Assembly (NCBI GenBank): GCA_019671135.1
Contig: JAHRHY010000002.1
Span: 1,240,001 to 1,304,000, forward strand
From: Linnemannia hyalina
Lineage: Eukaryota > Mortierellomycota > Mortierellomycetes > Mortierellales > Mortierellaceae
DNA length: 64,000 nucleotides
Reading direction: 5' to 3'
Shown here one piece after another: positions 9,575 through 21,531 of the stretch. Within the stretch, counting starts at the first letter, position 1; each line of letters opens with the position of its first letter. Both the position numbers and the translations under genes were made by a program. Below the pieces are notes generated by a model that did not search any database, was not told the origin of the DNA, and saw only the letters and a program-made list of their open reading frames with translations.

Positions 9575-12500
9575 TTGCGCCTTCCGTAACTTGACAGATT
9601 GAGTGTTCTCCTCCATTTCCCAAATGTAGACGCCGTTCTTGTCGTACGGTTGCAAGTAGTGAGGGCGCTTGTGGTGAAGTAGGTGCCCCTGGATGATGTT
9701 GCACATGTTATGGCCAGCCATAACGTCTCGATGCATCTTGGCGCCACAAGTGGGGCAATACAGCTGACGGATGCCGACTTGGCCAACAAACTCGTGGCAG
9801 ACTGGACACCGCTTGGATGTATAGTATTCCTTTACACCGACTACAATATAACCCAACGATCGGGCCTAAATAAAGCAAGACCAGGATACGATAACATTAA
9901 TCGTAGATCCTTGCAAAGTCATTGGGAAGGTGGGTTCAAGAAAAGCTCGGCTGCTTACCAACTGCACAAATTACTCGGAAAATGCTATGTGGAGGGACGA
10001 CAACCGTGAGTTCGAAGAGAACTCTCCGAGCCCTATACCGATTATGACCTTGTTCTTGCTGTCTCGTTTCGCGCCTGGGGTACCTACCACCAGCTCCAAA
10101 AGGGGGTTTCCGACCAGTTTGAACTCATAGTCCCTTGCTCGCTTTGCATCCCACTGATGCTTCTTGAGAGTAACATTGTTGTAAATGTCTCGAGATCTGT
10201 CTCCACAACCCTGGACTGCTTGACATATTTGGTGATCGACGCTTCTGGTCCACGGAGCGACGGCAAGTTGGTCTCCTTGTGAGCAATTGACTCCGTACCC
10301 TCGACTGCATGTCCCTTCCTCTGTTCGAGCTATCGTCTGCGCTTAAACGTTGGCTGTTAGACGGCCTTCTGGCTGACTGCCAGGTTGTGGAACTGGGTTG
10401 GCAAGGGTACATCGATCTCGATGATGGCTCCTTGCTCCTCTCCATCAGTTGGAGTGGCCGACGCGTACGAGGGTAACAGGGCACTGACGCCAACGACAAA
10501 TGCTTACCCCAAGTCAGTCGCGAGAACCTTGATTTCCTTCGGGTCACAATCCCAGATCCGCTTGACGTCCTCTATTGTCTTGACCACGTTACGGATCTCC
10601 GTGAGGTAGTGGTCAGTGCCTCCAAGCGTCGATATTAGTGGGTCTGGTAGCTTGTTCTCGCCCAATTGTAGGTACTTGACACGATTGAGTTCATTCAGTT
10701 TGAAGGCGAGTAACTGGATCCGATATCCGTCCGTCTTGATCGATCCTCGGAGAGCATAGACCTTACTCGAATACGAAGCCTTGGGATTAAAACCTTTGTC
10801 CCGAATGTTGGATATGTGAACAGTTGAGGAATACGGGTAAGGTCGGTGAAAGATGGGAGAGTTGGATGGGCGAAACTCTGTAGCTGTTTCCGTAGGGTCA
10901 CGTCTGTCCAGAAGATCCTGACCAGCTCATCCTCTGAGAGAATGACGAACTTTCTTCCACGGGGTGACATTGGTGATAATCGCCAGCTTCTTCCGATCGT
11001 CCTGTTCATAATGATGAAGTTCTCCGTTGGAGTCTTGTCTAGATTGGCATGATCTGGAGCGCTCTCGGGCAAGAGTCCCTTCTTCTTCTTCTGCTGAATA
11101 TGTAGCGGAAAAGAACAGATACAAAAACAAAAATAATGTCAGGCGCGTTTCTTGTAAACAGGGGGTTTGAACCATTCTAATAGTTATTACCTTTTTGAAA
11201 GACCGAAGGAGTCTTTCTTGAAATGATTTTTGTACTCAGTCGCAAGTTGTATCGCTGTGGACGGGAGAAAGACTGAGGGGTTTTTGTAAGGTTCTGCAGG
11301 CAGTGTATGTAAATAAGAAATGGAGACATTGCTCCCACAATTGCAAGAGGCAAACCTACCACTGCCAGTTTTCGGTGGCAAATAGTCTTTGACTTTGTGT
11401 AAGAACAAACCCACAGCCGCAGCTTTACCTGCATTCTTTGTTTTCTTAGGAGCGCTAGCCTTGTAGATGGCAACCAGATGCGAAAAGAAAAAGCTTCTGG
11501 AGAGTTCTTGTTGTCGATGCTTGCCTCTGGGTTGTTCTTGTTGTCAGATGGCTCCTCTTCTGAGTTCGGGTTGATGCCCATTTTGGCCTCCTCGATCTCC
11601 TGGTCCGAGAAGTAAGGGGTCAAGTAGCTGGTTCTGTCGTCCTCATCAAGGTGATCGACAGAGAGGTTTTCGAGGTATTGACCAACTGCCTGTTGACAAC
11701 GAAGTTTCGTTCTCGAAGCGAGTTTAGAGATATCCGAGAGACACGTGGTGATCGCATGCTGGAGCTTTTGCTGTAAATCCGCATCGTAAGGAATCTCCTT
11801 CTTTAGTGCTCGAGACGTATTCGCCTTCAGGGTTCCAATGTCCAAGGTTCGAAGAGGGTGTTCCCGTTGCATGGCTTTGACGAGCTGAAACTTGGTCATC
11901 TTATCCGCTGCAGGTTGATCTTTTTGGGGGTAGACTTTTGTTTCTTTTTCGGTGGGGGCTGGTGGCGCCGACGTTGGTGCTGGGGCCTGCCTCGGTATTG
12001 GGTCCTGCTTCGGTACTGGTGCCGGTATTGGTGGTGCTGTTGGGGTTTTTGGCTGACTCGGCATTCTTTTTTGGAGGCTTCCAGACGTACTGCTTGAATA
12101 TATCGGGCATCTCGTGCGAGATGAGACGTGATCTCGTCTTGACCGCGTAGCGCTCCCGATAATTGTATGGCCGTCCTGAGGTGTGAGGTTGAGGTAGCTG
12201 ACTTGGAGGACGGTCGACAGTGGGGTATCGAATGAAATTTGTAGTTCGCTCTCCTTCTTGACCACCAGCGGCCGATCTAAGAATGATGGGTATCCACTAA
12301 CCGAGTTATTAAAAAAGAGTCATGAAGGCACCTAGCTTTGCTCATTATCATTTCCGCCTACACCTTGATGTTTCTCGGCTGATTTTGAGGCGCAAGCGAA
12401 TGTCTGCCAGCCTTTGGGTCATCTCCTGTAGCTCGCCAACGGGATCCTGAATGTGGGGTAGGGACAGAGGCGTATACTGTTGGAGAGTGAATATCTGAAG

Positions 12501-13438
12501 TGCCGAGTCAAAAATTCTCTCAGCAGGGTGCTTGCTAGACACAGCAGTGCTCTCCAAGTAAGCATCAACAAGCTCTTGGATATTCGCATTTTTTAACGTG
12601 TCTAAGCAAAAAAGTCGTGAGTTGAAAATGAACAAGGAACTAAAACAAAAGAGTATATATATTTCGCCATACCTTCTGTCTCCAGAGCCCGAATGACTTT
12701 AAAGTTTCCCTTGACTCCTATCTTGTGGACACCCTTGCCGTAATCGTTCTGGGTGACAATTCCAAGGGTGGTCAGTCCTGTTCTTGAAAGCTCAAGTTGG
12801 CGTAACAGATCAGAGACATGGTAGACGAGGTATCGGGCACGACCGAAAGGTCTCCAGATGGTGTTGATGTTGCTGTAAACTAGCGTGTCAATGTCACAGG
12901 TGATGACGATGTCGTCCTGTTTGCAATTGGATCCGATGCAGGTGTCGGCTTCTGAGCGGCAGCCACAGACGATCCAGCCACTTGCGTGAAGATGTTGGAC
13001 AAGAACTTGTCGAAGCTCATGGGTAAGATAGAAAGAATCGACAATCGCTTTGTTGAGGGTCTTGAACTGTTGCTTCCTTAATTTTCCATGGTTGTTGAGG
13101 GTCACTTCCATTGTGGTCAAAAGCTGGTTGCCTTTGGTGAGAGCTTTGTCGCGTTTTGATTGTCGGTTTATGTTGGTGGCGTTCATTTCAGCAGGAGAAG
13201 GTCCGTCCATGTGAAGGGTTGTTGTTAACTTGAGGAATAGACAAGTGATCAAATGCTGTTCAAACTTGACACATGCGACTGTCGTGTCTAGGTGGAGGAA
13301 ACAGCGGCGAATGACTGAAAAGAAAGAGCCAAGAATGTCAATGTGATAATGAGTGTTCGGTGGAGGGATGGTAGGAAATGCTTGAGGGGCAATGTATCCT
13401 TGTTCTTTGATAAACGGCCAAAGCTTAAGGACCCCCAT
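9551..13438 (-). pseudogene. Decayed Fanzor (TnpB-like) gene with XPG-like N-terminal exons
   Basis: A multi-exon minus-strand gene. Probable exons are 13438-12673, 12601-12364, 12276-11360, 11293-11191, 11093-9959 (at least) and 9865-9551, several with clean splice sites. The last exon has a zinc ribbon (CPVC...CPTC) and the RuvC-III-like motif HRDVMAGHNM typical of Fanzor, the eukaryotic RNA-guided TnpB relatives. Upstream are a RuvC-I-like ATDLG and the segment VIIGIGLGEFSS. The first two exons encode an XPG/FEN1-like domain. Lesions: TAA directly after ATDLG (10504-10506), TAA 10357-10359, TAG 10330-10332, TAA 9971-9973, and frame jumps near 12067-12072 (homopolymer), 11488-11492 (homopolymer), about 10735-10800, and just before the TAA at 9971. 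The terminal exon is open to its TAA at 9551-9553. Mobile origin is inferred from the family; no clear terminal inverted repeats were found. Confidence 0.82.
12364..13438 (-). other. XPG/FEN1-like nuclease domain exons of the Fanzor composite (open)
   Basis: Exons 13438-12673 and 12601-12364 (phase 1 junction) are uninterrupted for about 334 residues. The start MGVLKLWPFI matches the XPG N-region pattern (MGxxGLW). An Asp follows in the HIDILGSFF segment. The XPG-I acidic residues are visible as CRSEADTCIG and CDIDTLVYSN, and a helix-hairpin-helix-like segment follows (QNDYGKGVHKIGVKGNF). This resembles structure-specific 5' flap nucleases. Frame and phase run directly on through the next splice site into a segment containing TRSRLISHEMPDIFKQYVWK and then the Fanzor part, so the two domains appear to belong to one gene. 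Whether this half is still expressed cannot be told. Confidence 0.7.
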
Positions 13439-14115
13439 TGCGAGGGGCGAGAGGAGTGGAAAAAGGATGGTAAGGAAACAACAGCAGAAACAGGGATGAC
13501 GAACAATGCAGTGTTTATTTGGTTCTTTGCGTTGGGCACTATTAATCATTTCTCTGTCTCACGGTCATCATTCCGCTCCTTTTCTCCTGTTGCCCTTGCT
13601 TCCAAACATCCCTTTACACTTTCTAGATTGAATGGACTCAATGTGAAAGACATTTTCATCGATCCCAGTGATTCTTGTTGTGCCCAACCCATTCCTACCT
13701 GGGCGGGAGGTATGGATAGATTGTTGAGAAGTATGTTACACCTGAAAGCCCACTGAAGATTGTGCAAAAACGCTCCTCGTTCCAATGTAGGTAGTTTCAG
13801 TAGGATTGGTATGTGAGAAGCATGTCAAGAGATGGACGTTGCACGATGGAGTCCTTCAGTACACCTCCAGTCTCTTGTCAGTAGCTTGACAATGAATGCA
13901 CCAGAAGGCACGAGAGGAAGAAACAGAATGTGTGAGACGCAGCTAGAAGCAAAGAATGAGGATTTATTGTACAAAAGCGAAGCAAGGTTTGAGCGGCGTT
14001 TTGAGGGGTGGTGGTGGATGCATGGTTGTGAGTTGGACACGCAGTGTGATATGTGAGTGAATGCAATAGGTGTGCAGTGGGTCCAATTGGTTGCTGCAGT
14101 CCGTTGTGTGAGCGC
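13439..14115. other. Intergenic between Fanzor start and Crinkler stop
   Basis: About 680 bases. Short open frames exist on both strands but none has recognisable features. I looked for a matching left end of the Fanzor unit (inverted or direct copy of the 38-bp segment) and did not see one. Confidence 0.45.
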
Positions 14116-15710
14116 TCACGAGCCGATCTTCCTGACACTGGGTGCTGAAGTTACTTTCCGGGAGTACCTCTCGCTCGCCGGTATTTCATCCCGCATGCGA
14201 GACCAAAGCCAAACAAGCCGTTTGAATACAAATTTCGCATCCTCCTGCCACTCGCCGCTGTAGTTTACAGTTCGCTCAAGCTCCTTCATCCTGTACGTCA
14301 CCGTCTCGTCTTCATGCAGCGTGCATTCAAGCAACAGCCACTGGCTTGCGTCGGTAACAATTCCGTAAGATTTCAGAGACTCTTCCTCCCCGTCAATCTC
14401 GTACGTCCCGCGCTTGCGTTTCTTTGTTGTCAGGGCCGCTTCCAGCTGCACAATGTTCTGAGCCACGCCTTGTGGCAAGTTTTCCTTCTTCACCTCCGTC
14501 ACGCCAAGGGTGCACGAGTGCGTCGTCCGTGGATGGACCGAAAAGTCCAGCGCTCCATTGCCTCGGCGCCCGCTGAGGTCTCGTTGGGATGCAAGATATA
14601 AGTCTTCCTCGAATAGCTTTGTCGCTGCGAGCAGGAACGAAGCGACCACCATTGATCGTGTTGCCTCGTTCGCGCCCAGCAGCTTCAAAACGTCCACCCT
14701 TAATCCGACCTCGCTGAGGAGATTTTCCAGCACCTTCTTCTCAGGTTCCGAGTTCAGAGATGCAGCTTGGATATCGGTAAATGGCGGAAGAACCTCAATG
14801 CCGACCCCGGTTGATTCCGAGAGGTTATACTCAGAAACGACATCCTTGAATGTCCATGCGGAGAAACCCTTGGTTGGGGTAGTCAGTGATATGGTCAGCT
14901 GCTTCATGGATTGAGTTTTGGCGACCCTGAGTACTCTGCGCAGGTCCTCGTCATCGCGTATGGGTTCCGGCGGGCTGCTGCCTGTGATATAGAAATGTAA
15001 TTCCACATAGTTGTCATGATCGTACTGTGGATAAAACTCAACGAGAACCTTCATCAAGTCACTCACAGTCACCGTATCAATGGCGGCAGACCAATTGCAC
15101 GTGACCATTCTCTCAGGCTTGACGACAATTCCAAAAGCTATTACATATGAAAATGAAGTCAGTATGACTGTTATCATTAAAGCATAGACGGTGCAAGCTG
15201 ATGCAACATACTGATAAACGAATCAAGGACGTCCGACAACCGTTTCCGTAATGCTGCGACTTCGGGATTGAGGTCACCTATACATTTACAGGTGGCAAAA
15301 ACAAGGCACAGTTAGTACGTGTATATTTTAAGTCAATTCCTCGGACCAGCAAAGCGCATTAGCACATTACCTGATTGCGGCAGCAGAGGATGTTGAACGA
15401 TGATATGAATAGTCTCTTCTGGTGGGTCCTCAGGGAACACCTTGGAAAGACGATTTGCTGGACCGAGTTTCTTCTTCTCATCGAAGGAGTTGAGCACGAT
15501 GAGAACTTCGTCATCCTCGTCGGTGATTGGGATCGAGACACGCCACAAGGTAAGCTGGTCTGCATCGACATCGCTGAAGACGTTGGTCTTCTCGGTCTTG
15601 ATGAGCTCCTTGAGGTCGCCGATTGTCTTAGTTGACCCAATCTCGACAGGGAACGCGTTGGAGGTAGCCTCTCCTTCAACAAGACAGAACAGGGTGTGGT
15701 TGCCGGTCAT
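14116..15710 (-). CDS. Crinkler (CRN)-type protein with PD-(D/E)XK-like C-terminal domain
   Basis: Three exons, 15710-15371, 15277-15212 and 15137-14116, 475 residues. The first exon is the ubiquitin-like Crinkler header: LFCLVEGEATSNAFPVEIGS, then DADQLTLWRVSIP and FPEDPPEETIHIIVQ, as in fungal CRN-like families. The 66-nt second exon encodes a short helix. The C-terminal domain has LDF followed about 14 residues later by GVTEVKKE and then QGVAQNIVQLEAAL. This D...E-x-K...Q pattern fits the PD-(D/E)XK restriction-nuclease-like domains often found at the end of Crinklers. No secretion signal is visible, as is common for fungal CRN proteins. Proposed roles of such proteins in host interaction or inter-fungal conflict are not shown by the sequence. 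All phases match and no lesion was found. Confidence 0.85.
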
Positions 15711-16796
15711 GGTGCTAGAAGTATCAAAGGAAAAGAAGTGGAGGGAAGAAAGTGAGGATTGTAAAGAGAGAGCGATGTAAAGATAGTGAGAGATGTAGAG
15801 AAGGCGAAGGATGAAAGAGAAAAAGATGGAAGGAAAGAGGGATGAAAAGGGAGTGGGAGTGGCGGCAAAGGCAATGAAGGTGTAGAAATGGTGGCTAGAA
15901 GTGAAGAAGGTTATGGGAATGGTGGCAAAGAAAATGTGACGGAAAAAAAGGAATGGGCGCATAAATAACGTCACCGAAGTGAGTAAACGCATGGAACGAG
16001 TTTTGGTTAGAGAAGGGGATACGAAATCATCGCACCTACTATCAGATCACTTTTTGAATTGATCCAGTGGACTGTAACACCGCAGAAGCATGTAGCGATC
16101 AATAGAACTGGGCTGAAGTCGACCGTGCCAAAGATAGCCTAGTACCGGCAGTGGCTATTACTCTCTCCCTCTTGGCGGCATCGTTCCTACTTCATCTTCA
16201 TCGCATCCACACCCCCGTCATCATCCCCCTCGCTTTCCCTTTTCCCTTACACCCTTCTTCCCTTCCCCTCCTTCTTTCCTGCCCCCCCTTGCTTCTTCTC
16301 CTCCACAAGAGGAGTCGAACTTCACGTCCCCTTCCCTTCGTTAACATACAACTCGCTTTCCACCATTCAACGCATCACCAACCTCTTCCAGCCCTCAGGC
16401 GGTGAATATGTCCCCCTTGACTCGCTCCAGCGTAAGCAAAGCACCTCCAGCCAATCGCCGGTAGATGACCTCGCCTCCTCCACCTCGGCTTCTGCTTCCG
16501 CTGGCGCCGGTGCTCTCACCCCTGGGATACTCACTAGCCGTCTGAGGAGCCCCTCTCGCAACCAAAGCAACAACAACAATGCCTATTCCAGCCTCAACAA
16601 CAACGACAACCATACCGACGATTCCGATCCCAACCCATTCGTCCTTGTCGACCATCCGACTGACTATTCCGCCCCTGACTTTCCTTCTTCCTCATCTTCC
16701 TCTGCAAACAATCGTGAAAGACGATTCGATCCCTTTCAACACCAAGAAGAAATCCGACAACTCTACCGCAACACTACTGTCAACCGACCTCGCAGC
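15711..16796. other. Divergent intergenic region: Crinkler and V-ATPase promoters
   Basis: Contains the A/G-rich (plus strand) promoter of the Crinkler gene, the 38-bp Fanzor-end copy at 15952-15989 and the leader of the V-ATPase gene. From 16143 to 16796 the frame of the V-ATPase start codon stays open with no stop but also no ATG. The segment has ordinary-looking residues (TNLFQPSGGEYVPLDSLQRK), so an N-terminal extension spliced from an upstream exon is possible. Confidence 0.45.
15952..15989 (-). repeat. Solo 38-bp copy of the Fanzor terminal segment
   Basis: Matches 9537-9574 with three mismatches and still encodes RLLTSVT in the corresponding frame, where the Fanzor stop is replaced by TTA. 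It lies about 240 bases upstream of the Crinkler ATG, with no other Fanzor sequence around it. It is a remnant of an element end, an excision/integration scar or a shared motif. Confidence 0.5.
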
Positions 16797-19700
16797 ATGA
16801 CCGAATCTACCCTCTTCCGCTCGGAGGAGATGTCACTCATTCAGCTGTACATCCCTGCCGAAGTTGCCCAGCCGACTGTTTCTGAGCTGGGTGAGCTTGG
16901 CCTTGTCCAGTTTCGCGACGTATGTTGTCACTTTTTTGTCACACCGCTTTGGCCTCGCGTGTCTTCTTTTCACTGGCTAATGCTGTTCTTCTGTTTTGAA
17001 TGGATCTACAACAGCTCAACCCTGAGGTGAACGCCTTCCAGCGCGCCTTCGTGAGTGAGATTCGACGTTTCGACGAGATGGAGCGTCAACTCCGTAAGTG
17101 GTGCTCCTTCTTCTTGTGTGAATCAGAAAGAGGTCAATTGGGCTGCCTGGCGATCGGATCGGATGCCAGACTGGAGATATCCACGTTCTTGTGGCACTGA
17201 CCCATCAATTCTTCCGGTCTCTTGCAATTAGGTTTCTTTACGATGCAGATTGAAAAGGTTGGCATTCATGTCCGCCCCTCGATGCCCTCTTCACACCTGT
17301 CCCGTGCTCGCTCACGCCAGGAACTGGATGACCTGGAGGAACGCATCTCTGAACATGAGAACCGCCTGCTCCAGATGAACAACTCGCACGAGACCATGCA
17401 GCGTCGGTACCTTGAGCTGAACGAGCTCAAGCATGTCCTCCACGAGACGTCCGACTTTTTCCAAGAGGTAATAAATCCTGCTCAGAAATTGAACCGTGGC
17501 AAAATCAAAAACGCGCATTACTCCGATCCGATATATTTCTCAACCGTAGCTGACCCTACTCTTCCTTACTATTCAACCTTAGGCAGCTTCCCAGCAAGAA
17601 GACATCCGCAACTCGTTTGACGAACCAGAGGCACCCTTGTTGGACCGCGATCTGGAAACTGGAGGCGCAGGAAACCAGAACGCTGGATTGAACCTGGGCA
17701 ATGTCACTGGTGTGATCCCTCGCAACAAAATGCAGACCTTTGAACGCATCCTCTGGAGATCACTCCGCGGTAACCTGTACATGAACACCGCACAGATTGA
17801 CGAGCCCGTGATCGATCCCTCGACAGACACCGTCGTCGAGAAGAACGTCTTCATCATCTTTGCCCATGGACGCGAGATCATGGCCAAGATCAAAAAGATT
17901 GCAGAGGCTCTTGGCGCGACCCTCTACCCAATCGATTCAGACGCCGATCGCCGGAGGGATGCTCTGCACGAAGTGGAGCGCCACATTGGCGAGTTCAACT
18001 CCGTTCTTGTCAACACCACACAAACGCGTCGCTTGGAGCTGACCAGGATCTCGGAGAACTTGACATCGTGGATGACGATTGTCAAGAAGGAGAAGGCTAC
18101 CTACCACACTATGAACCACTTCATCTATGACGTCAACCGCAAGTGTCTGATTGCAGAGGGATGGTGCCCGACCAACGAGATCAACACGATTCAGGCAGCT
18201 CTTCGGGAAGTCACCCAGCGGTCTGGATCCATGGTCCCTTCGATCTTGAACGAATTGAAGACTCACAAGGAGCCTCCAACCTACCACAAGACCAACAAGT
18301 TTACATCTGGTTTCCAGGGCATCGTCGATGCCTATGGTATGGCCAAATATCGCGAGGTCAACCCTGGTCTCTTTACCATCATCTCGTTCCCCTTCCTGTT
18401 CGCCGTCATGTTTGGTGACGTTGGTCACGGTATCCTGGTTCTCCTCGCTGGATTGTATCTTTGTCTCAACGAACGCAAGCTCGCCAGCGTCGACGGCGAG
18501 GTAAGCACATACAGGCTTTAGTATTGAACTGTGATTGGTCGCGAAATGGAGAATACTTTGTTTGCTAACGTGAAGCCCGCTTGCTTGAAATGATAGATGT
18601 TCCAAATGGTGTTTGGGGGTCGATACATTGTGTTGCTGATGGGAGCGTTCTCGATCTTTACAGGAATGATGTACAACGATATCTTTTCGCGCGCGTTACC
18701 CTGGTTCACGTCTGGTTGGCACTTTAACGTTCCCGAGGACTATGACGGCAAGACAATCTTGGTTGCCGAGCCCACTGGCCACATCTACCCCTTTGGAATC
18801 GACTATGCATGGCATGGAACGGAGAACTATCTGCTGTTCACAAACTCGTACAAGATGAAGATGTCTGTCATCCTTGGAGTCATCCATATGTCGTTTGGTA
18901 TCTGCATGGTCTTTTTTAACGCCAAATTCTACCGCAAGCCCATTGACATAATTGGAGGATTCATCCCCCAGATGCTGTTCATGCAGTCATTGTTTGGATA
19001 CTTGGTCAGCATGATCCTGTACAAGTGGACGGTCAATTGGTTCGAGACTGACGCTGCTGGCCACGCCATCCACAACTCGCCCCCTAGTTTGCTCAACACC
19101 ATGATTTACATGTTCTTGAGCCCTGGTTCTGTCAACGAAGCCGACAAATTGTACCCTGGACAGGTATGTCTTCTAGATATTAGGAGAAAAGGTTGCTGTT
19201 TGCATATATTTTTTGTTTGTACCGCAGAGTCCTAACAGCAATTTCTACGTCACGACTCTACAAATAGGGATTTATTCAAGGATTCCTGGTGTTGCTCGCT
19301 TTCGTTTGCATCCCATGGATGCTGTTCCTCAAGCCCTACTATCTCAAGTACGAACACGGAAAGGCCCGCGCAATGGGATACCATCAACCCTCAGAACACA
19401 ATGTCCGCGTCAGTACCGACAGCAACCACACTGACGACGCCGGAGGAGCAGTTGTGGCAGAGGATCATGGGGAATCGTCAGAGCACGAGTTTGAGTTCTC
19501 GGAGGAACTGATTCACCAGGTCATTCACACGATTGATTTCTGTCTGGGATGCATCTCCAATACGGCGTCGTACCTGCGTCTGTGGGCACTGTCGTTGGCC
19601 CACGCACAGCTGTCGGAGGTGTTGTGGAGCATGACGTTGGGGATGGCGTGGGGCTTTACGGGTGCGGTGGGGGCGTTCATGACGATTGTGATGTTTACCA

Positions 19701-19991
19701 TGTGGTTCTCGTTGACGATCTTTATTCTTGTCGGCATGGAAGGTCTCTCAGCCTTCTTGCACGCCCTCCGTCTCCATTGGGTTGAGTTCAACAACAAATT
19801 CTATTTTGTAAGTCAAAACGCCTTGTTTTTGTCTCCTTGTTGTTGCGTTCCTTTGTGTGAGTGTACTGCTTTTGGTCACTAAACATTTTTTTTTTTTTTT
19901 GATGTGTGTGCTTTTGCTGTGTGCATAGGGTACTGGATATGCTTTTGAGCCATTCTCATTTGCGACAATGTTGGCCGAGAAGGATCCCTAA
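16797..19991 (+). CDS. VPH1: V-type proton ATPase subunit a (Vph1-like)
   Basis: Seven exons: 16797-16919, 17015-17093, 17232-17467, 17583-18500, 18597-19163, 19268-19807 and 19929-19991, total 841 residues, normal for the family. The N-terminus FRSEEMSLIQLYIPAE and the cytosolic coiled-coil half are typical. The membrane half contains FGDVGHG, PFGIDYAWHGTENYLLF, GFIPQM and the proton-path segment NTASYLRLWALSLAHAQLSE, whose Arg is essential in the yeast enzyme. The last tiny exon encodes GTGYAFEPFSFATML. It forms the proton-translocating Vo stator of the vacuolar/Golgi ATPase. The ATG at 16797 gives the conserved N-terminus; an in-frame open stretch upstream leaves a longer isoform possible. 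Confidence 0.97.
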
Positions 19992-21531
19992 GCCTTGGAC
20001 AAAGGACAAGAGATAGACAGGACAAGAGACAAAACGACTTTTGAATACACTAGCACAACAAGCAGACGTTTACCTTGTTCGGGCTCCGATGAGATTCTGA
20101 AAGGAAAAAAAAAAAGTCATTCACGTTCAGCGAGATTCACCTTTTTCATTCATTGATCTGCCTGATCGGACTCCTGTCATTTTTTTCAATTGAACACCTC
20201 GCAGCTTTCAAGGCTACTCATCGACCCCTGGATGCATTTGCACCACCTTTTTGCACCATTGTTTTCCTTTTTTTTTTATGTGTTTTTGTTTTTGTAAAAA
20301 GAGTATAAGAGATGTTGACGCATCTAATGCAGCACCCTGGATAGACTTCCTAGGGACTGCTCAGAGAGCCTTCAGTTCATTCTCGCTAACTTGAACCGAT
20401 GGAATCATGTCGGCATGATCAAACAACGGATGATTTGCAGCTGAGGATAATTCGGGTGAATTATACATATTTAATATATGATTCACTGCCGACTAACTTA
20501 AGGAACCTCATTTGGCTGCAAGGGCGCCCGAGTATTTATTGCAAAAAGGGACTGTTAAAGAGGTGTGTCGAGGGTGTGTGCAATTGACGTGTAAGAGGGA
20601 AATGTGAAAGTAGATTGAAGGGAGCTGAGACGGGAGGTGTGAAGGTGGGAGATGGGGGGTGGAATGGCAAACATGAAGGAAAATAGCACTGGTGTACTTA
20701 TGGGAGGCAAAGATATTGAGCTGAGAAACAAAGAAATAACGGTTTCAATCACTGGTTCATTGATCAAACTATAAAACGTGACTGTTTTATTAGCCTTTCA
20801 TTCTCTTCTTCTTCGCTTTCTGTGCGAATAGGTACAAGGTGTGAGGAGTTGAAGAGAAAGAAAGAAAAAAAATCAACCAACCCTCCCGACGATTTTCATT
20901 GCTCAATTGCATCTTGGGATACGCAAATCTCCCCATCAAGGGAGGGGGATTTATTAAAAGATCCTTTCTCATGATGTAAACTCATTATTTGTCATAGCTC
21001 AGTCTCATTATTTTTTTCTGTTGAACAAACGTCGACAGTTATGTAGCCCCCTCTGCAATCACACCGGTTTCCCTTCCAATCCAGTCTCCTATCACCTCCA
21101 ACAACAGGTCAATTCAATCACAATTGTTTTTGGAGACGTCCTTCCCCCCCTTTCACTGCAATAGATCAAGTTGTCTCATGTGTTGTGCAACATGGTATGT
21201 GCGGCGTATCTCTTCATTCTCAAAAAAAAAAATTGTTATTCACTTTTTTGTCATTCTATGTTTCGATATTTTATTCGTATGTATAACAACGCAGAGCACA
21301 GCTCTCATCTATTCAACCAACGTCCTCGCCAGAAGCAATTCAAATGCAAAAAAGAAAAGAGCGGCGCAGAGATAACGACACAGGACAAACCTACACGAGC
21401 ATACGAGAGGAAAGGGGCAGTAAGTAAAGACTGATAGAGAGAAAAGAAATAGAGAGCGGTATTCTTTTAGTTCGCATAAACAAAACAAAACAAAACAAAA
21501 GGCCCAGTTCGGTCGTGGTATTGTTTTGTAC
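19992..21531. other. Intergenic, no gene recognised
   Basis: About 1.5 kb downstream of the V-ATPase gene, A/T-rich with short homopolymers. Short open frames on both strands show no recognisable features. It probably includes the V-ATPase 3' UTR. Confidence 0.4.

Noticed and set aside
9971..10506. Stop-codon reassignment (TAA/TAG read as Tyr/Gln/Trp) in the Fanzor region
   Set aside because: Neighbouring genes use TAA, TAG and TGA as normal terminators, and frame jumps accompany the stops, so decay is simpler.
11177..12265. Long minus-strand open frame as a separate intact gene
   Set aside because: It only stitches together shifted frames of Fanzor exons and reads through an intron; family-like segments switch frame within it.
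13546..13785. 79-residue minus-strand open frame before the XPG-like start
   Set aside because: No motif, no signal, and the MGVLKLWPF start at 13438 is a better gene start.
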